Assembly: GCF_001039355.2 (NCBI RefSeq)
Contig: NW_019776091.1
Coordinates: 43,456 to 105,455 of the forward strand
Length of the DNA stretch: 62,000 bases
DNA from: Lingula anatina
Lineage: Eukaryota; Brachiopoda; Lingulata; Lingulida; Lingulidae
Direction of reading: 5' to 3'
Positions 1 through 12,075 of this stretch are shown piece by piece. Positions within the stretch are counted from its first letter, which is position 1. Each line of letters begins with the position of its first letter. Below the pieces are notes generated by a model, which did no database searches, was not told the origin of the DNA, and was given only the letters and a program-made list of their open reading frames with translations. The translations under genes were made by a program, and so were the position numbers.

Positions 1-372
1 AAAAAAAACAACATTATATTACATTATAAACTCTGAAGATTCAAATATTGTGGCTTTTTCTTTCGGAAAAAGTTTAAAACATGTCACAATCAACAGCTTA
101 ATTATTGTAAAAATTATAAAATGATTCCTTACAGAGGTACATCTAGGCAAGGGGAATTCAGTGTGTTAGAAATAACTGCCCTTTGGGTCACTCAAGGTCC
201 ACTCTGGATTGAATTTTGTTTTACTACGTGTAGTACCTTCTGTATCATTTCCCCAAGTTGGCTGACAAAAGGGACAAATAGGATAAAAAGGTCCACTTGT
301 TTTTAGAAAATGAATCCCTCTTTTTAAATTCCTGGCTATACTAGTAGGCCTGCTATTGTAGGACTTGCTCAC
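1..372. other. Unassigned sequence at left edge (intron of nucleoside hydrolase)
   Basis: I see no exon here. The stretch is probably the start of intron 1 of the minus-strand nucleoside hydrolase gene, whose exon 1 ends at 373. The short reading frames present have no family signature. Confidence 0.4.
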
Positions 373-481
373 CGATAATGTTGATGTCTGGCTGAGCTAG
401 AGCCATCATGATGGCCTGGGCATCATCGAGGCCAGCATCTGTGTCGATCACAAACAGACGCTTCTTTCCACTCCCAGACAT
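373..481 (-). CDS. Nucleoside hydrolase (IUNH family), first coding exon, partial
   Basis: The exon encodes the N-terminus of an inosine/uridine-preferring nucleoside hydrolase, an enzyme class that cleaves the N-glycosidic bond of nucleosides. The reading frame starts MSGSGKKRLFVIDTDAGLDD; residues 13-20 form the family's DTDxGxDD calcium- and ribose-binding motif, followed by AQAIMMALAQPDINIIG. The exon stops at a good donor (GTGAGC on the minus strand, 372-367). The start at 481 is chosen because the family begins just before this motif; an in-frame ATG at 535 would add 18 serine-rich residues of no family character. The remaining exons lie to the left, outside the window. The gene is divergent from the ankyrin gene that starts 0.9 kb away. 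The family call is firm for such a short fragment because of the motif; the substrate cannot be told. Confidence 0.75.
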
Positions 482-1365
482 GCTACTGTAACTGCTCCTA
501 GAGCTGAACCTAAAAACTGAAGAATGAAATAACATTTAGTTTTATCTATGACAAAAACTTCTTCACATGAATCACAGTCACTAGTGAGTCTGAAATGGTT
601 TTAAGCTGCAATTTCAGATCAGAACTGAACTGACGTGGTCTTAAAGATTAAGCAAACAGTTTTAAAAGGTACATGTACTGGCTCAGTTTTTAAGATCAAA
701 GTGGGTAAGTCTAAATTAAATTGACTTCCACTTAAGTGACAAAGCAGTTGCCTCCCCTCACACATTCAGTCCAAACTTAACTGGCTTTCTAACTAGCCAG
801 GTGGAGATAGCAATCAAGTAGGGCCAATATTGTGTGAGTAACCCAAAAGGGTGGCCTCTTGCCAAACAGGTGCTACAATATTTTCCCAATTGCTGAGGGG
901 CGGTTCAGATACTACCTCTCATTTTACTCACTCTTTTTTGGTTTGTGCGGAATAAGAGGTAAGATCGATTTTGCCACTGTCCATGTTCTTAAAAGGTGCT
1001 GCATCAACGTGCCACAGAAATATCTGTGCTTAGTTTTGTAATCGGAGAGGTCATCACCGCTCCTTCTTCTGCATTAGGAGGTAGAAACTTACAAGGATGT
1101 GTATGAAACAAGGCATTCCCAAGTCTGCATTTGTTCAGTAGGATAAGCCCAAAATGCTATTTTCAACACTTGTTTAAAACATAATTGGTTTTTAAATGTT
1201 TAAAATCTATAAAAATATGAAGTATGATAATATTTAGTTTAAATATTATTTTTTTACACGTTTTTCATTCCATGGGCCATAATTTAGATGCAACCAACCC
1301 AAACACCATCTTGGCAACATGAAGGTTTAGAATGACGTGAGACAAATATACGCGGGTTTCCGTCC
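482..1365. other. Intergenic region between divergent genes
   Basis: This stretch lies between the minus-strand nucleoside hydrolase exon and the plus-strand ankyrin gene. It should contain both 5' UTRs and promoters, but I see no convincing TATA box or other site. The reading frame at 859-1041 has no recognisable features. Confidence 0.4.
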
Positions 1366-1775
1366 TTGGGGCTTAACTGTCTCATGGAGTTCAGACTTCT
1401 GGAGGCTGCAAAGAAAGGGGATATAGGAACCACAAGAAAACTCCTCAGGAATTTCCCCGATGTAAACGCACGCGACGAAGTCGGATGCAGTGCTCTGTCT
1501 CACGCGGCCAAAGGTAGGAGAACAGTGTACGCGTGCGTACCCCCCCCCCCCCCGACATGAAAGTGTTTTCGCTCAACCTGAAGCCTTCAGTATTTCTACT
1601 CTATACTTGACGTGGGCAGTATACTGAAATGATCCAAAGGGAGACCTGATATACATAAATGAGATGCAGCACTAGAAGAAGACAAATATTGTATTTAATG
1701 CAAATTAAAGGGAACCAGATTTGACGTCCCCTTGGATTTTATTAGGTGTACCAAGATACTGCTTTATCAGGGCTT

Positions 1776-1811
<36 letters not shown>

Positions 1812-2930
1812 TATTATTATTATTATTATTATTATTACTACTACTGCAATTTCGATTGATGGGGCGGCTCCTAGCATGTAATAAATATATATATGGAGCA
1901 AAGTAAAGTCTGAGAGCATTGCATTTTGATCATTATAATTTGTTTATTGTTTTGTTCTTTATTTATTTGAAGGTGGTCACTTTGAAGTTGCCAAATTGCT
2001 GATAGAAGCTGGAGCTGATGTCAATATTATAGATGGGGCCCAAGTCACACCGCTGCATTTTGCTGCGGCAGGTAAGGAAGTGTACATATACATATACATA
2101 TACCCAGTATAGGTGAATTGGGAAATAAGCTTAAATGGGTATTTTTCATCTTTTGAGTAATTTTTCCTGTTGTTTTATGTGTACAATAAAAGTTCAGAAA
2201 GTTGATGGGTTCTTGAATAAAATGTTTATAAAATGTTCAAAATACATTTTCAGGAGTGGGGTATATACAAATGTACTAGTACCTCAGCACGTACTAGTGA
2301 TGTTTTCTCTTTGTTTTGATATTATGTGGGGCAATGGTATTATAATGTTACTAGAACTATGTAAATGTAAATGTACTGAACAAATTGTCTCATTTACGAT
2401 ATCTAAAAAGCTTGAGTTTGCAAAATATATGATATCAGTGAACTGTCTTAGCAGTGTTAGTGGCAATGATAAAGCTGGCAATTCATTTTAAAGGGGTTTT
2501 AAAGTCCATACAACTAGGGAAATAACATATTGCCATATGATCAGAAAGGAAGGAAAATTTTTCTGCATCTATCTCACTCACCAAGTATTTTGTTTTCATC
2601 AAAGTGGTTCTAATACTATTTGCAGGTGGGAAAGTTGAGGTGGTAAAGCTTCTGATACTGTCAGGTGTGAACATACATGCCAAGAACAAAGATGGTCTTT
2701 CACCGATGGCCTTTGCTAAATATGACACAGAAACAATGGAGATCCTTCAAGACGCCATCGGTGGAGTCATGCCAGAGATTGAAGAATACAGTGAGGTGCC
2801 CATCATTCCCGACTTCTCAATACCAGCCGAGAAGGTGAAGAAAAAGAAAGATGGCAAAAAAGGCAAGAAAGGGAAGAAAGGAGGGAAAGGAAAGAAGAAA
2901 GGAAAAAAGAAAGGGAAGAAAAAGAAGTAG
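1366..2930 (+). CDS. Small ankyrin-repeat protein with lysine-rich tail
   Basis: There are three coding exons: 1366-1513, 1973-2071 and 2626-2930 (stop TAG 2928-2930), giving 183 aa. Phases agree (1, 1) and each junction has GT/AG consensus. If translation starts at the second ATG (1384), which begins MEFRLLEAAKKGD, the protein has 177 aa. The ankyrin hallmarks repeat across exon borders: a LLEAAKKGD helix, GGHFEVAKLLIEAGADVN, TPLHFAAAGGKVEVVKLL and a last unit ending KNKDGLSPMAFAKY, so about three to four repeats. The last ~35 residues are almost only lysine and glycine (KKKKDGKKGKKGKK and on), a strongly basic tail that may bind nucleic acid, tubulin or membrane, or drive nuclear import. 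No enzymatic domain is present. The partner is unknown. The gene structure is well supported; the function is inference. Confidence 0.82.
1777..1842. repeat. (AAT)n/(ATT)n palindromic microsatellite in intron 1 of ankyrin gene
   Basis: Around ten AAT units run directly into about ten ATT units, so the tract is an almost perfect inverted repeat able to form a hairpin or cruciform. Confidence 0.85.
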
Positions 2931-3899
2931 TCTTGTTTTTAAACATGTTTTTATGAAGGGATCCATGGCAATAATATCATTTTAATAATTCAGAAGTTCT
3001 TTCAATAATGCATTGATTACTACAGTATAGGGGTATATGTGCATGTAAATTTGATGACTAGAAGCATATGATGTTAAATACCTACTAGTACATATTTAGT
3101 ATCTTAAATTTTACAAATCACAGGAGACCAGTTCTCATTAATTCAGTAATCAGCCGTAACTTTTTCCTTTTCATGACTAAATTGTAGACTAAATTGATTG
3201 GGGTATACTGGCTCCCTGGTTCACATATATTATGCAGCTTACTGTACCATGTAATTATTTCAAGTAATTCTTGTGATTTTAATTTTAAGAAATTTCATTC
3301 AAAGAATCAACAGAGTAAATGAAAAACATTCTGATCATGCATCCCAAAATTGAATCTAATTTGACGCAGTTTATTTGTTATAAAGAAGCATAGCGTGCAC
3401 TGTGACTTATTTTCAGTTATGCACTTGTATAATTCTAATATGGGGACTGAGAATAGTTAAATTGGGCAAATCATGCGAACTACTTGAAGTTATATTGAAC
3501 AAGCTATAAGTATATTCAGGTTTTCTGTACCTTGTAGAGGTGATATTTATTTTGACAAATACAGTACATGTAATTTAGAGTTATTTTAATGTGTTAAAAC
3601 AAAACTAACATCACCTTAGGGTTATGTCTAGGCTCTGGACTGCTTGAGAGCTTTAATATTTTAGGATGATAACTGCATTGAAAAGGAACTATTTTAAATT
3701 AGATTGGCGTTTATGTTTATTGTGTCAGGATGGACATCTTTTGGAAGTCCCCTTTTCTACGCATTTGCTGACATTTCTATACGCAACCTCATTTTTGATT
3801 TTATGCTGAAGATGTATTTTCACTTGTTAATGTTACACTTTTGAGAAATATTTTTGATATTTGATTGTTAATCATATTTGTCCTACTGGTATCCTACTC

Positions 3900-3905
3900 A
3901 ATAAA
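3900..3905 (+). promoter_or_regulatory. Candidate polyadenylation signal of the ankyrin gene
   Basis: AATAAA lies about 970 bases after the stop codon. I did not pick out a better signal closer to the stop, so the 3' UTR would be about 1 kb. Confidence 0.3.
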
Positions 3906-5134
3906 GGTACTCAGAAAAATTATGAGTTATGTTTTATTTTTGGAAACCTCTTGTAGTTGCGCTAAAGTTATTTTATTTTGCATGCAATGTACATGTATAT
4001 TATATTTAGCTACCGGTTCAGGGTACATTTTGTACAAGAAGTCTTTTGTAGACAATTTCCAACTTTAAGTTTAGTTAAAAGTTGTCGACATTATGGACTA
4101 CTACCCTCTACCATGGTGGCAGATACATGTACATGTATTACAGGCAAATTTTCAAAAAGCCAACAGTGAATCAAATGAAAGACATATCTGTGAATATCTT
4201 GTGAAAAATCAATTTCTCGCCTTGGTAGAGGGTAATCACCCTGAGTGAGGGTAATGGACTACTAGTATTTCTGTGCGTGTTGCAGTTGGTATTAAAATAT
4301 CCACGAAAAAGGTCTGGCATTCAATAAGACTCGTGCCGATCTACCGATGAATGTAAAGATACGGCCTTTTGTCCGTCATAAAGATCTATCACATCATGTC
4401 AGCCCCCTCCCACCGCTCTCAGACCCAGCCCCCCCCCCCCCCCAACGAACGAATGTGCAATGGCAATTTGGTGACGGGGCCCCAGACTGTTCATTGCTTT
4501 CAGTCAGCGTTCCGGTAAGGTCTCGATCGCGTCCTTGAAGCGCACTGTTTATTGCGATTGACACAGATGGTCATATACGTTATGTCTGTTATCTTTTAAG
4601 AACGATTAAATGAAGACGCTCCCACAGACTGGTTCAGATAATGTTACTGTAGTTAAAAATGCCATAAATTAATATAGATAATATAAAAATTACCTTAAAA
4701 CGCCAATCCCCTTGACACCCACTGACAAATTCACCACACGTGCGTGAAGAATGAGGAGATACAAGAATCAGGTGATTATCTCTACCAGTATGATCCGTAT
4801 ACGGAATATAAACATTGAACTCAACAGTTAAAATGATAAACCCATATCATGCTATCAAAGCCAGATACAAATTAACGTAGTTAAGTCAGGTTTGGATACA
4901 ATTTTGACGTAAGTTAACCACGTGCTACAAGTACTCCTTTGAAACAAACTGAGGCAATCAGCGTGTATGAAGATTACATAGGATCCTTTGTTAATTCTTC
5001 TTAACTTATATTGTTATTTTCATTTTATGGAAAATATTCTCATAACCAAATGTAATCAAATGAAATTGTCTAAGGAAAATTAAGATCATAGGTGGATGCG
5101 TTGGTGAGGTTGGGCAGGGATAAAATTCCAAAAA

Positions 5135-5194
<60 letters not shown>

Positions 5195-5195
5195 C

Positions 5196-5232
<37 letters not shown>

Positions 5233-5435
5233 CGTGTGTGTGACTATACAAGTACGTAAATATACATGATTGCATTTAGCCAGAGACCCCGTGGAGTTGG
5301 ATAGATCTACGTTGAACGATAGTTTCACTGGGAAAGGGCCCTTATTCTCGGTTGTGTCTACACATCCAAATATGTGTAACTGGGCCACCTTACCCCGGTC
5401 TCCCCTGTGTACAGTAGGTACATGTATCATCCAGG
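3906..5435. other. Intergenic region before the SLC5 gene
   Basis: No gene is supported here. It holds a weak inverted pair built on a CCCTCTACCATGG-like segment (about 4100-4230), a C-run at 4430-4443 and a long TG microsatellite (listed separately). The promoter of the transporter gene must lie in its right part. Confidence 0.5.
5135..5242. repeat. (TG)n microsatellite
   Basis: About 105 bases of TG repeats broken by a few CG steps, 200 bases upstream of the transporter start codon. It produces long but meaningless histidine/threonine reading frames on the minus strand. Confidence 0.95.
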
Positions 5436-5525
5436 ATGGAGGGCATGGGACTGACACACTGGGGTGACATCTTGGCGGTGGTTGCATACTTTGTCTTTGT
5501 GTTAGCCGTTGGGATATGGGTGAGA

Positions 5526-5592
<67 letters not shown>

Positions 5593-8500
5593 CATTTGTA
5601 TTGAGACACAATTCATTGTGTGAGCTGTAGAGAAATCAGAGATAAACCAATGCGTGCTTTTACTAACCAACAGGCACATGCGCAAGTGACAGGAAAAATC
5701 GCTAATCATATCCTTTTGTTTCAGTCAATATGCAGGCCGTCCACGGGGAATGTGAAGGGATACTTTCTTGCAGGAAGAGACATGGTATGGTGGCCGGTGA
5801 GTATAAGTAGAGCTCCTTATGTAATTATAGGTACTGGTATCTTATCTAAATACCTCTGAGTGAGATTATGAACCCAGCTTAAAATGAGGCCATTTTCCTA
5901 TTTCTTTCTCTTCTATTTTCATATAAATACGGTTTTAAAGTTGGCCCTCTTGCCTAACCCATGCCTTTGAAATATATATAACAAAATATTGTATTCTTTC
6001 TATCCAGGTTGGTGCCAGCCTGTTTGCCAGTAATATTGGTAGTGAACATTTCATCGGACTGGCCGGCGCGGGCGCTGCGTCTGGGATAGCTATCAGCATG
6101 TATGAACTTAACGTAAGAATATCTTAGAGGCCGTTCAGAATGAGTTAGACCGCTCTTGGTTGTGGACCCAACTAAGAATAAGTAAGAGCAGCAAAACCGG
6201 TTTTAGATCAAGCACCAAGAATCTAGCTAAAGGTGCATGGCTCATAATCTGAAAAAAAAGCATCAGACGTCGGGTGGACCAACTAGGACCTAGGGTGGGC
6301 AAGTTGGCACCCTGTACTTTTATACAGATAAATATCCACCTAATGATATGTATTTTTGCGCAATTGAAATATATTAAATTGATTTTTGTAAGTTGTTGTT
6401 AAATTTGAAGCCCAGACAAGTAAAACTAAATTGTAGATTCGGTCGCACTAAAACACTAATCAATACGTGTGTGTATTATCAAAGTAAATGTTTTTTATTA
6501 ATTTTACAGGCGATCCCGAATCTCATTATACTGTCGTGGATATTTTATCCAATATATGTTGCATCGGGGGCAAGTATTCTCATTTGAAATAGCACAGTCT
6601 CAAACTACCCCCCTTTATATTGAAAATAGAGAGAACTTTGCCAAGTCTACATGGAAGATCAACCACTTTAATGATTTTTTTTGCATTGTTTGGTATTGTG
6701 CACATATTTTTATTCCTCATAACCCGGACCCCTTCAGGGTTTTCAATTCCATAATTAAGGTATAAAACAAACATAGCTATGGCCGACTTCATTTAGTATG
6801 CACGAAAATTACAGGCACACCCAGAAATTCAGCACCGCATGGAAACAGATTTAAATCACTAGTTCTTTCCGTCGTCTTTCTTGTCCTTTCTCTGAAACTC
6901 GGTGTGATAGTGAGTAGGTTGAGACGCTGTGCTCTGTCTTGCAGGTATTTACAATGCCAGAGTATATGGAGAAGAGATTCAGCAACCAGCGTCTCCGTAT
7001 ATATCTCAGTGTTTTAGCGCTGGTGCTATACATCTTCACCAAAATTGCGGTAAGTGTGAATTTTAGTCCCTTCCTTAAAATATAAAAAATAATACTTATT
7101 GAGTCTACTAAATGGTTAGCGTAAAGTGATTGTAGCAGACCGGCGACGATTATGTTTGCATAAACCTTTTGGTGTTTCAGATAGTCTACGATTTTGTGCC
7201 GAGCCAGTGTTCAAACAGAATCCTTAAAAACATTTTGTGTAGCTTATAATTTTTATTGAATAACTCATATAAAACACGGCAGCATTTTTGTACACAGAGT
7301 CTATAATTGTAATGCGACGCTTCAATATTTTTTATGCTAGGTATCAATATACGCCGGTGCCTTGTTCATCGGTCTTGCTCTCGGTTGGAACATGTATCTG
7401 TCTATTGCTGTGTTACTGACTGTGACAGGTGCGTACACTGTACTAGGGGGACTAACAGCAGTGATATACACAGATACACTGCAGACAGTCATCATGCTGG
7501 TTGGATCTGTGTCGCTTACAGTTCTAGGTCAGTACAATGATTATCTGAAAGGCCAAGGCCTTGTTTACATGGCTATAGGATGTTTGTCCTAATATAAATA
7601 ACCTTTGATAAGCTGTTTTTAAATAATTATTCTATTTCCTTTTTTCGCAGCAATATTAAATTAACCTGAACCAACAAAAATGGTATTTTTTAAAACGAAA
7701 ACACAATAAAAAACTACCATAATTAGATATAATTATGAAACGCTTCTTTCAAAGTGCAAATGAATTCAAATAAGACCATAAACTTTGTCCCCAAAGCCTT
7801 TTAAAATAGCGTTATCCAGCCGTCTGTCATTTCACTAGCAAATGCACTTGTATTGTTTGTTCCAGGTTTTGGCCGCATAGGAGGGTACCAGGAGCTCGTA
7901 ATCCTCTACATGAACGCCACACCTACCGTGCGAGACGGAAACAGCAGTTGTGGTCAACCTAGGGACGACGCGTTCCATTTATTCCGTGATCCGGTGCAAT
8001 CCGATAATCCTTGGCCCGGATTAATAGTACAGTCTACACTGGGGGTGTTGTGGTATTTTAGCGCAGATCAGGTACGTTGGCGAATGAGTGGATCTGTATT
8101 CAATACTTACTTTTGATATATCTATTAGAAGTAGATCTTTATCATAAGGATTAAACGGTGTGAGTACAGCACAGCGTCTAGCAATTGAATTGATAAATAA
8201 CAGAGATTTTTGTACGTTTAACGTTTCGCGTGTGGCATGTTTCTTGGCGCAGGAAAATAACTCGATGTACATTTTAAATTCACGTACGTACCTCAAAAGT
8301 AACATTTATCCGACACACACACATACATATAACGCTTTAAGTGAATGAAAAGTTTTCTAAATATCCTGTGAAATTATTTTGGAAATTATTTTGTAACCCC
8401 CTCCCCTACATTAATGTATGATTATATCAGGTAAAAAGTTTATGTCATGGACCTGTCTAACGTTACACACTCATCTGAACACAGTTTCGATTTCGATTTA

Positions 8501-11500
8501 TAGGGAGAATATTATCTTTTTTATCATTATCTGTTGTTGCTACGTGTTAATGTAGTTTTGATTATAATTTATTACGATTTATAAAGATAATATAATCTAT
8601 CTCAATACGGCATGTATTTGTGCAGGTTATGGTACAGAGGGTGTTGGCTGCCAGGAACATTACCCACGCCAAGGGCGGCGCCATACTGTCCTCGTACTTG
8701 AAAATACTGCCTCTTTTCCTCATCTTAATACCTGGCATGATGTCCCGGGCACTGTTCCCTGGTGAGGATTTCTTCATTCTTTACGATGCTTCAAAACTGC
8801 TCGATGCTGACTGTATAGAAACCCAATTCCTTGCAAGTTTCGGAAGAAGTTATTTGAAAAGGTTTACTGCTTCATATGAACGGGCGTGTGTACCTGAATG
8901 CTAGCATATTATTTTCCAATATGAGGACCAATTTGTATCTTGTTCAGTCTTTCTATTCAAAACGAGGTTCGACTTTTTTGTCGTACTGGGGTATATACGA
9001 CGTAAGTTTACAAAGTATGACTTGCTTTTTCGATGTAAATGACTTCGGGTCTGTAGAAATTTTCTGGGTCTGCCAGTTAAGAGAGAACAAATCTTTCTGT
9101 GATCCTGTTCGGTCTAAAATTTGTTTCAGTTTGTTGAAACCAGTATATGTGGTTCATATATATATATAACACAGGGACTGTTAACAATACACATTTCAAG
9201 GTTTTTGCTTCAGACGAAGTAGCATGCGTAGATCCAGATGAATGTATGAGATACTGTGGAAACCGAATAGGGTGCTCCAACATTGCCTACCCAAAACTGG
9301 TGCTAACCTTGCTGCCTACCGGTAAGTTAGAGCACTCCCGTAAAGCTAATAATTATATGTACTGGGATTTGATAATTATGCTAAAGAACTACAAGTATGA
9401 CCATTGCCTGTAAACAGTTTACTTTAGTTCGGTATACAAAGTGTTTATGGTGAACAACTAATTAGAAAACTGCAGTCATTACAGGAAACACATAAAGCTT
9501 GTTTGTTTTTCTGTTCGTTTGTACCTCTGTTTGGTTCTATTTTTCGCTCTGTCCACTTTTGCGTGAGACTACTATATTACCTCTCGTTATGTCTAAATTA
9601 AACTTCTTTAAAAAATCATTTCATGTTGGTTTCAAAGGTATGAAAGGGCTTCTATTGGCTGTAATGCTGTCCGCCATAATGAGTTCTTTGACGTCGGTGT
9701 TCAATAGTGCGAGCGCCCTCTTTACCATGGACCTGTGGAGGCGTTTACGACCTATGGCTCATGAGAGAGAACTTTTGATAGTCGGAAGGTGAGAAAAGAT
9801 CTGTAGAGTCGGAGATACAATTAGAACCAACAGATGTACACTGAAATATTTTAAATCTATTTTTTTCTAAAAATTTGGATAATTATTCTGGAATAAGCGT
9901 ATTTCCTGACACCATTGCCCAAACGTTTTTTTATTCTAAATTCTACTCAGGGTGTTCATTGTTGTCCTGTGCGGTGTTAGTATATTGTGGATACCTCTTG
10001 TCCAGTCTTCACAAGGAGGGACCCTCTTCAACTACATACAGGCAGTGCAGGGATATCTTGGAACACCAATCAGCGCGCTGTTTCTCTTAGCCATATTTTG
10101 GAAGAGGATGACCGAAAAGGTAAATTAAGATTCTAATTTCACAGAGGGAAATGGGTTGGTCCTCAACATATTTTAAAATGTTATTTGGCAGATTGTTAAA
10201 AGCGCTTTGAAATTAACCGTTACTTTTGCATGAAATATGTATACATTGATTGAACACGGTGTTTTACATCATTTACAATTTATATATACTATTCTTAGGG
10301 TGCTTTCTGTGGAATACTGGTTGGACACCTATGTGGCATTATACGGATGGCAATGGATTTCAGTCTGCCTGCCCCACAGTGCGGGGAGGAGGAGACGAGG
10401 CCTGCCGTCTTATACAAAGTTCACTATACATACTTTGGTATAATACTGATCATTATTACCACAGGGGTGACAGTGGGTGTGAGCCTGGTGACACGTCCTG
10501 TCGACCAAAAAGTGGTAATCTAGATATATCTATTGCATTGAGAAAGAGCTTAAGTGCATCTTATTTGAACACTGATGTAAAAAAAGGACCAGAATTTCAC
10601 CACTTAGGCTGTTAGAATGGTGTTAGCTAATATTTATATATTGTCAATTACATGTGTGCAAAGGTACGCCATGTTGCCTTTTTCACGTGCATTGAAAAAT
10701 TGGTATATGCACATATACGTCAAAATAACCTGTTTAATGCAAAATATGTTTCTTTCAAATTGAAATCCAAAATATGTAACCAACCGATTCTTGACTACGG
10801 GCTAAATCTTAAACTTAAAGCTTGCCGGCCTAACGTGGTGGACAAGAAAAGAAACGCCAGTTAAAAGACAAGTTCCGTCACCAGACCGCCAGCACTATGA
10901 TACAGTTGCCTATGAAGCCAGGGACGATGACGATAATGGTGACGTAACTTTACCCGAAATCAAGACAAGAGGAAAAATCTCAGGTTAATATAATTCTTTT
11001 TTATTATTTCATAATGACAATCACTTTTTAATCTTGAATTATTTTGTCGACAAGACGCTGAAATTTAACAGTTGTTCTGGTGGTGAGGCAATGCGTAAGA
11101 GACCATTTTTAATGGAATTTCTTTTAAAGTGGTACTGCATATTAAATGTTTTTAGCTCATTAATGACATATGATATGTTGTTTGGTATTCCGTGCAGTCC
11201 AACTGTAATGGAAGACGACATTTAAAAAGTTTCACCCTGTCAACAGTCGTCATTCCAATCCGCGTGTTATTTTACCGTTTCATGATTTAATATATTGTAA
11301 TCCTAATAGGTGGCGACACTAACAAAGACAGCACGGAAGACGTCAGCAGTGAGCAAAGTATAAGACAGCGCTGTCTACATTTGATATGTGGAGTCCCCAG
11401 AAATGAACACTCAGTCGAGGAACCTGTGGGCTCCGGTCCCAGCCAGAACGAACTAAATGAGCCTAGGAAACTCAGGATGCTGCTGAACATCAATGCAGGG

Positions 11501-11545
11501 GTTGCCTGCGTGGTGCTTGCGGTCTTGTGGATAATATTCCGTTGA
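5436..11545 (+). CDS. Sodium/solute cotransporter, SLC5 family (SGLT/SMIT type), complete 14-exon gene
   Basis: This is a plasma-membrane transporter that couples Na+ entry to uptake of glucose, myo-inositol or a related solute. Exons: 5436-5519, 5725-5796, 6008-6112, 6510-6569, 6945-7049, 7341-7527, 7866-8071, 8626-8761, 9214-9321, 9638-9788, 9951-10119, 10299-10514, 10821-10983, 11310-11545 (TGA). All phases close to 665 aa, almost the length of human SGLT1 (664). Family blocks are clear: [67 protein letters not shown]. Residues equivalent to SGLT1 N78, H83, E102, Y290, K321 and Q457 are present (N61, H66, E85, Y268, K299, Q435); W291 is F269. The cysteine-rich loop of exon 9 and an NAT glycosylation site fit extracellular loops. 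The protein ends in a last hydrophobic helix (TM14). Intron 4 uses a GC donor. Substrate is not determined; SMIT or SGLT4/5-like transport are alternatives. Confidence 0.95.
5530..5592. repeat. (GT)n(GA)n microsatellite in intron 1 of the transporter
   Basis: A GT tract passes directly into a GA tract about ten bases after the exon 1 donor. Confidence 0.9.
6570..6575 (+). promoter_or_regulatory. Non-canonical GC splice donor of transporter intron 4
   Basis: The exon frame ends ...GCA TCG GGG and is followed by GCAAGT. Joining to the acceptor before 6945 gives [17 protein letters not shown], which matches the family without a gap. No GT donor in the correct phase is available nearby. GCAAGT is the usual consensus of GC-AG introns. 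Confidence 0.8.
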
Positions 11546-11971
11546 CATCACTCTCTTATTTATTATCCTTCAGCGGATTTCTACTGGCTATTAATGCAGT
11601 GCCTTGTAGTAACTTTATTGCGTTTGTCACATTGTACATAGAATACTGATGAAGAGTTGTGCACTTCGTTGACACAAACGTGGTATATTTTGAAATGCCA
11701 AACATCATCCTCATGTTAACGCTATCTTTGGCAAATTGATTGATTCCAAATCAAAAGACCATCAGATGTAATTAAACACGTTAATACAGCCTACAACTGG
11801 GCCTGCCAAAAGGACAATTAAAATGTCTAAATATCGGGGTTTGGAAGGTTTTACTTTATAAGCTTTTATACATAATCCAGAAGCTTTTGGATTTAACATG
11901 TTCGTTAGACTTATGAATATATTACAAAAGAGCACTTAATGGCCGATATAAGACTGGTGTAAATAATTTAG

Positions 11972-11977
11972 AATAAA
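11972..11977 (+). promoter_or_regulatory. Candidate polyadenylation signal of the transporter gene
   Basis: AATAAA sits 427 bases past the stop codon. The next gene on this side is convergent and its coding sequence ends at 12076, so the two 3' UTRs lie back to back or overlap. Confidence 0.45.
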
Positions 11978-12075
11978 TTCTTCATTAAAAGATTATCTGA
12001 TTTAGTTTCATTCAAATTGTTCTACATCCAATCCGGTCATTTAAACTTTTTGTTCTCCTCTGAAGTCGTCTTAAG

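Noticed and set aside
5006-5709. Long minus-strand reading frames rich in His/Thr
   Set aside because: They are translations of the TG/CA and GA microsatellites and overlap the transporter's first exon; no protein family character.
7409-7440. GT donor inside transporter exon 6 (after GTGACAG)
   Set aside because: The frame continues [20 protein letters not shown], a family-conserved block, so the site is not used.
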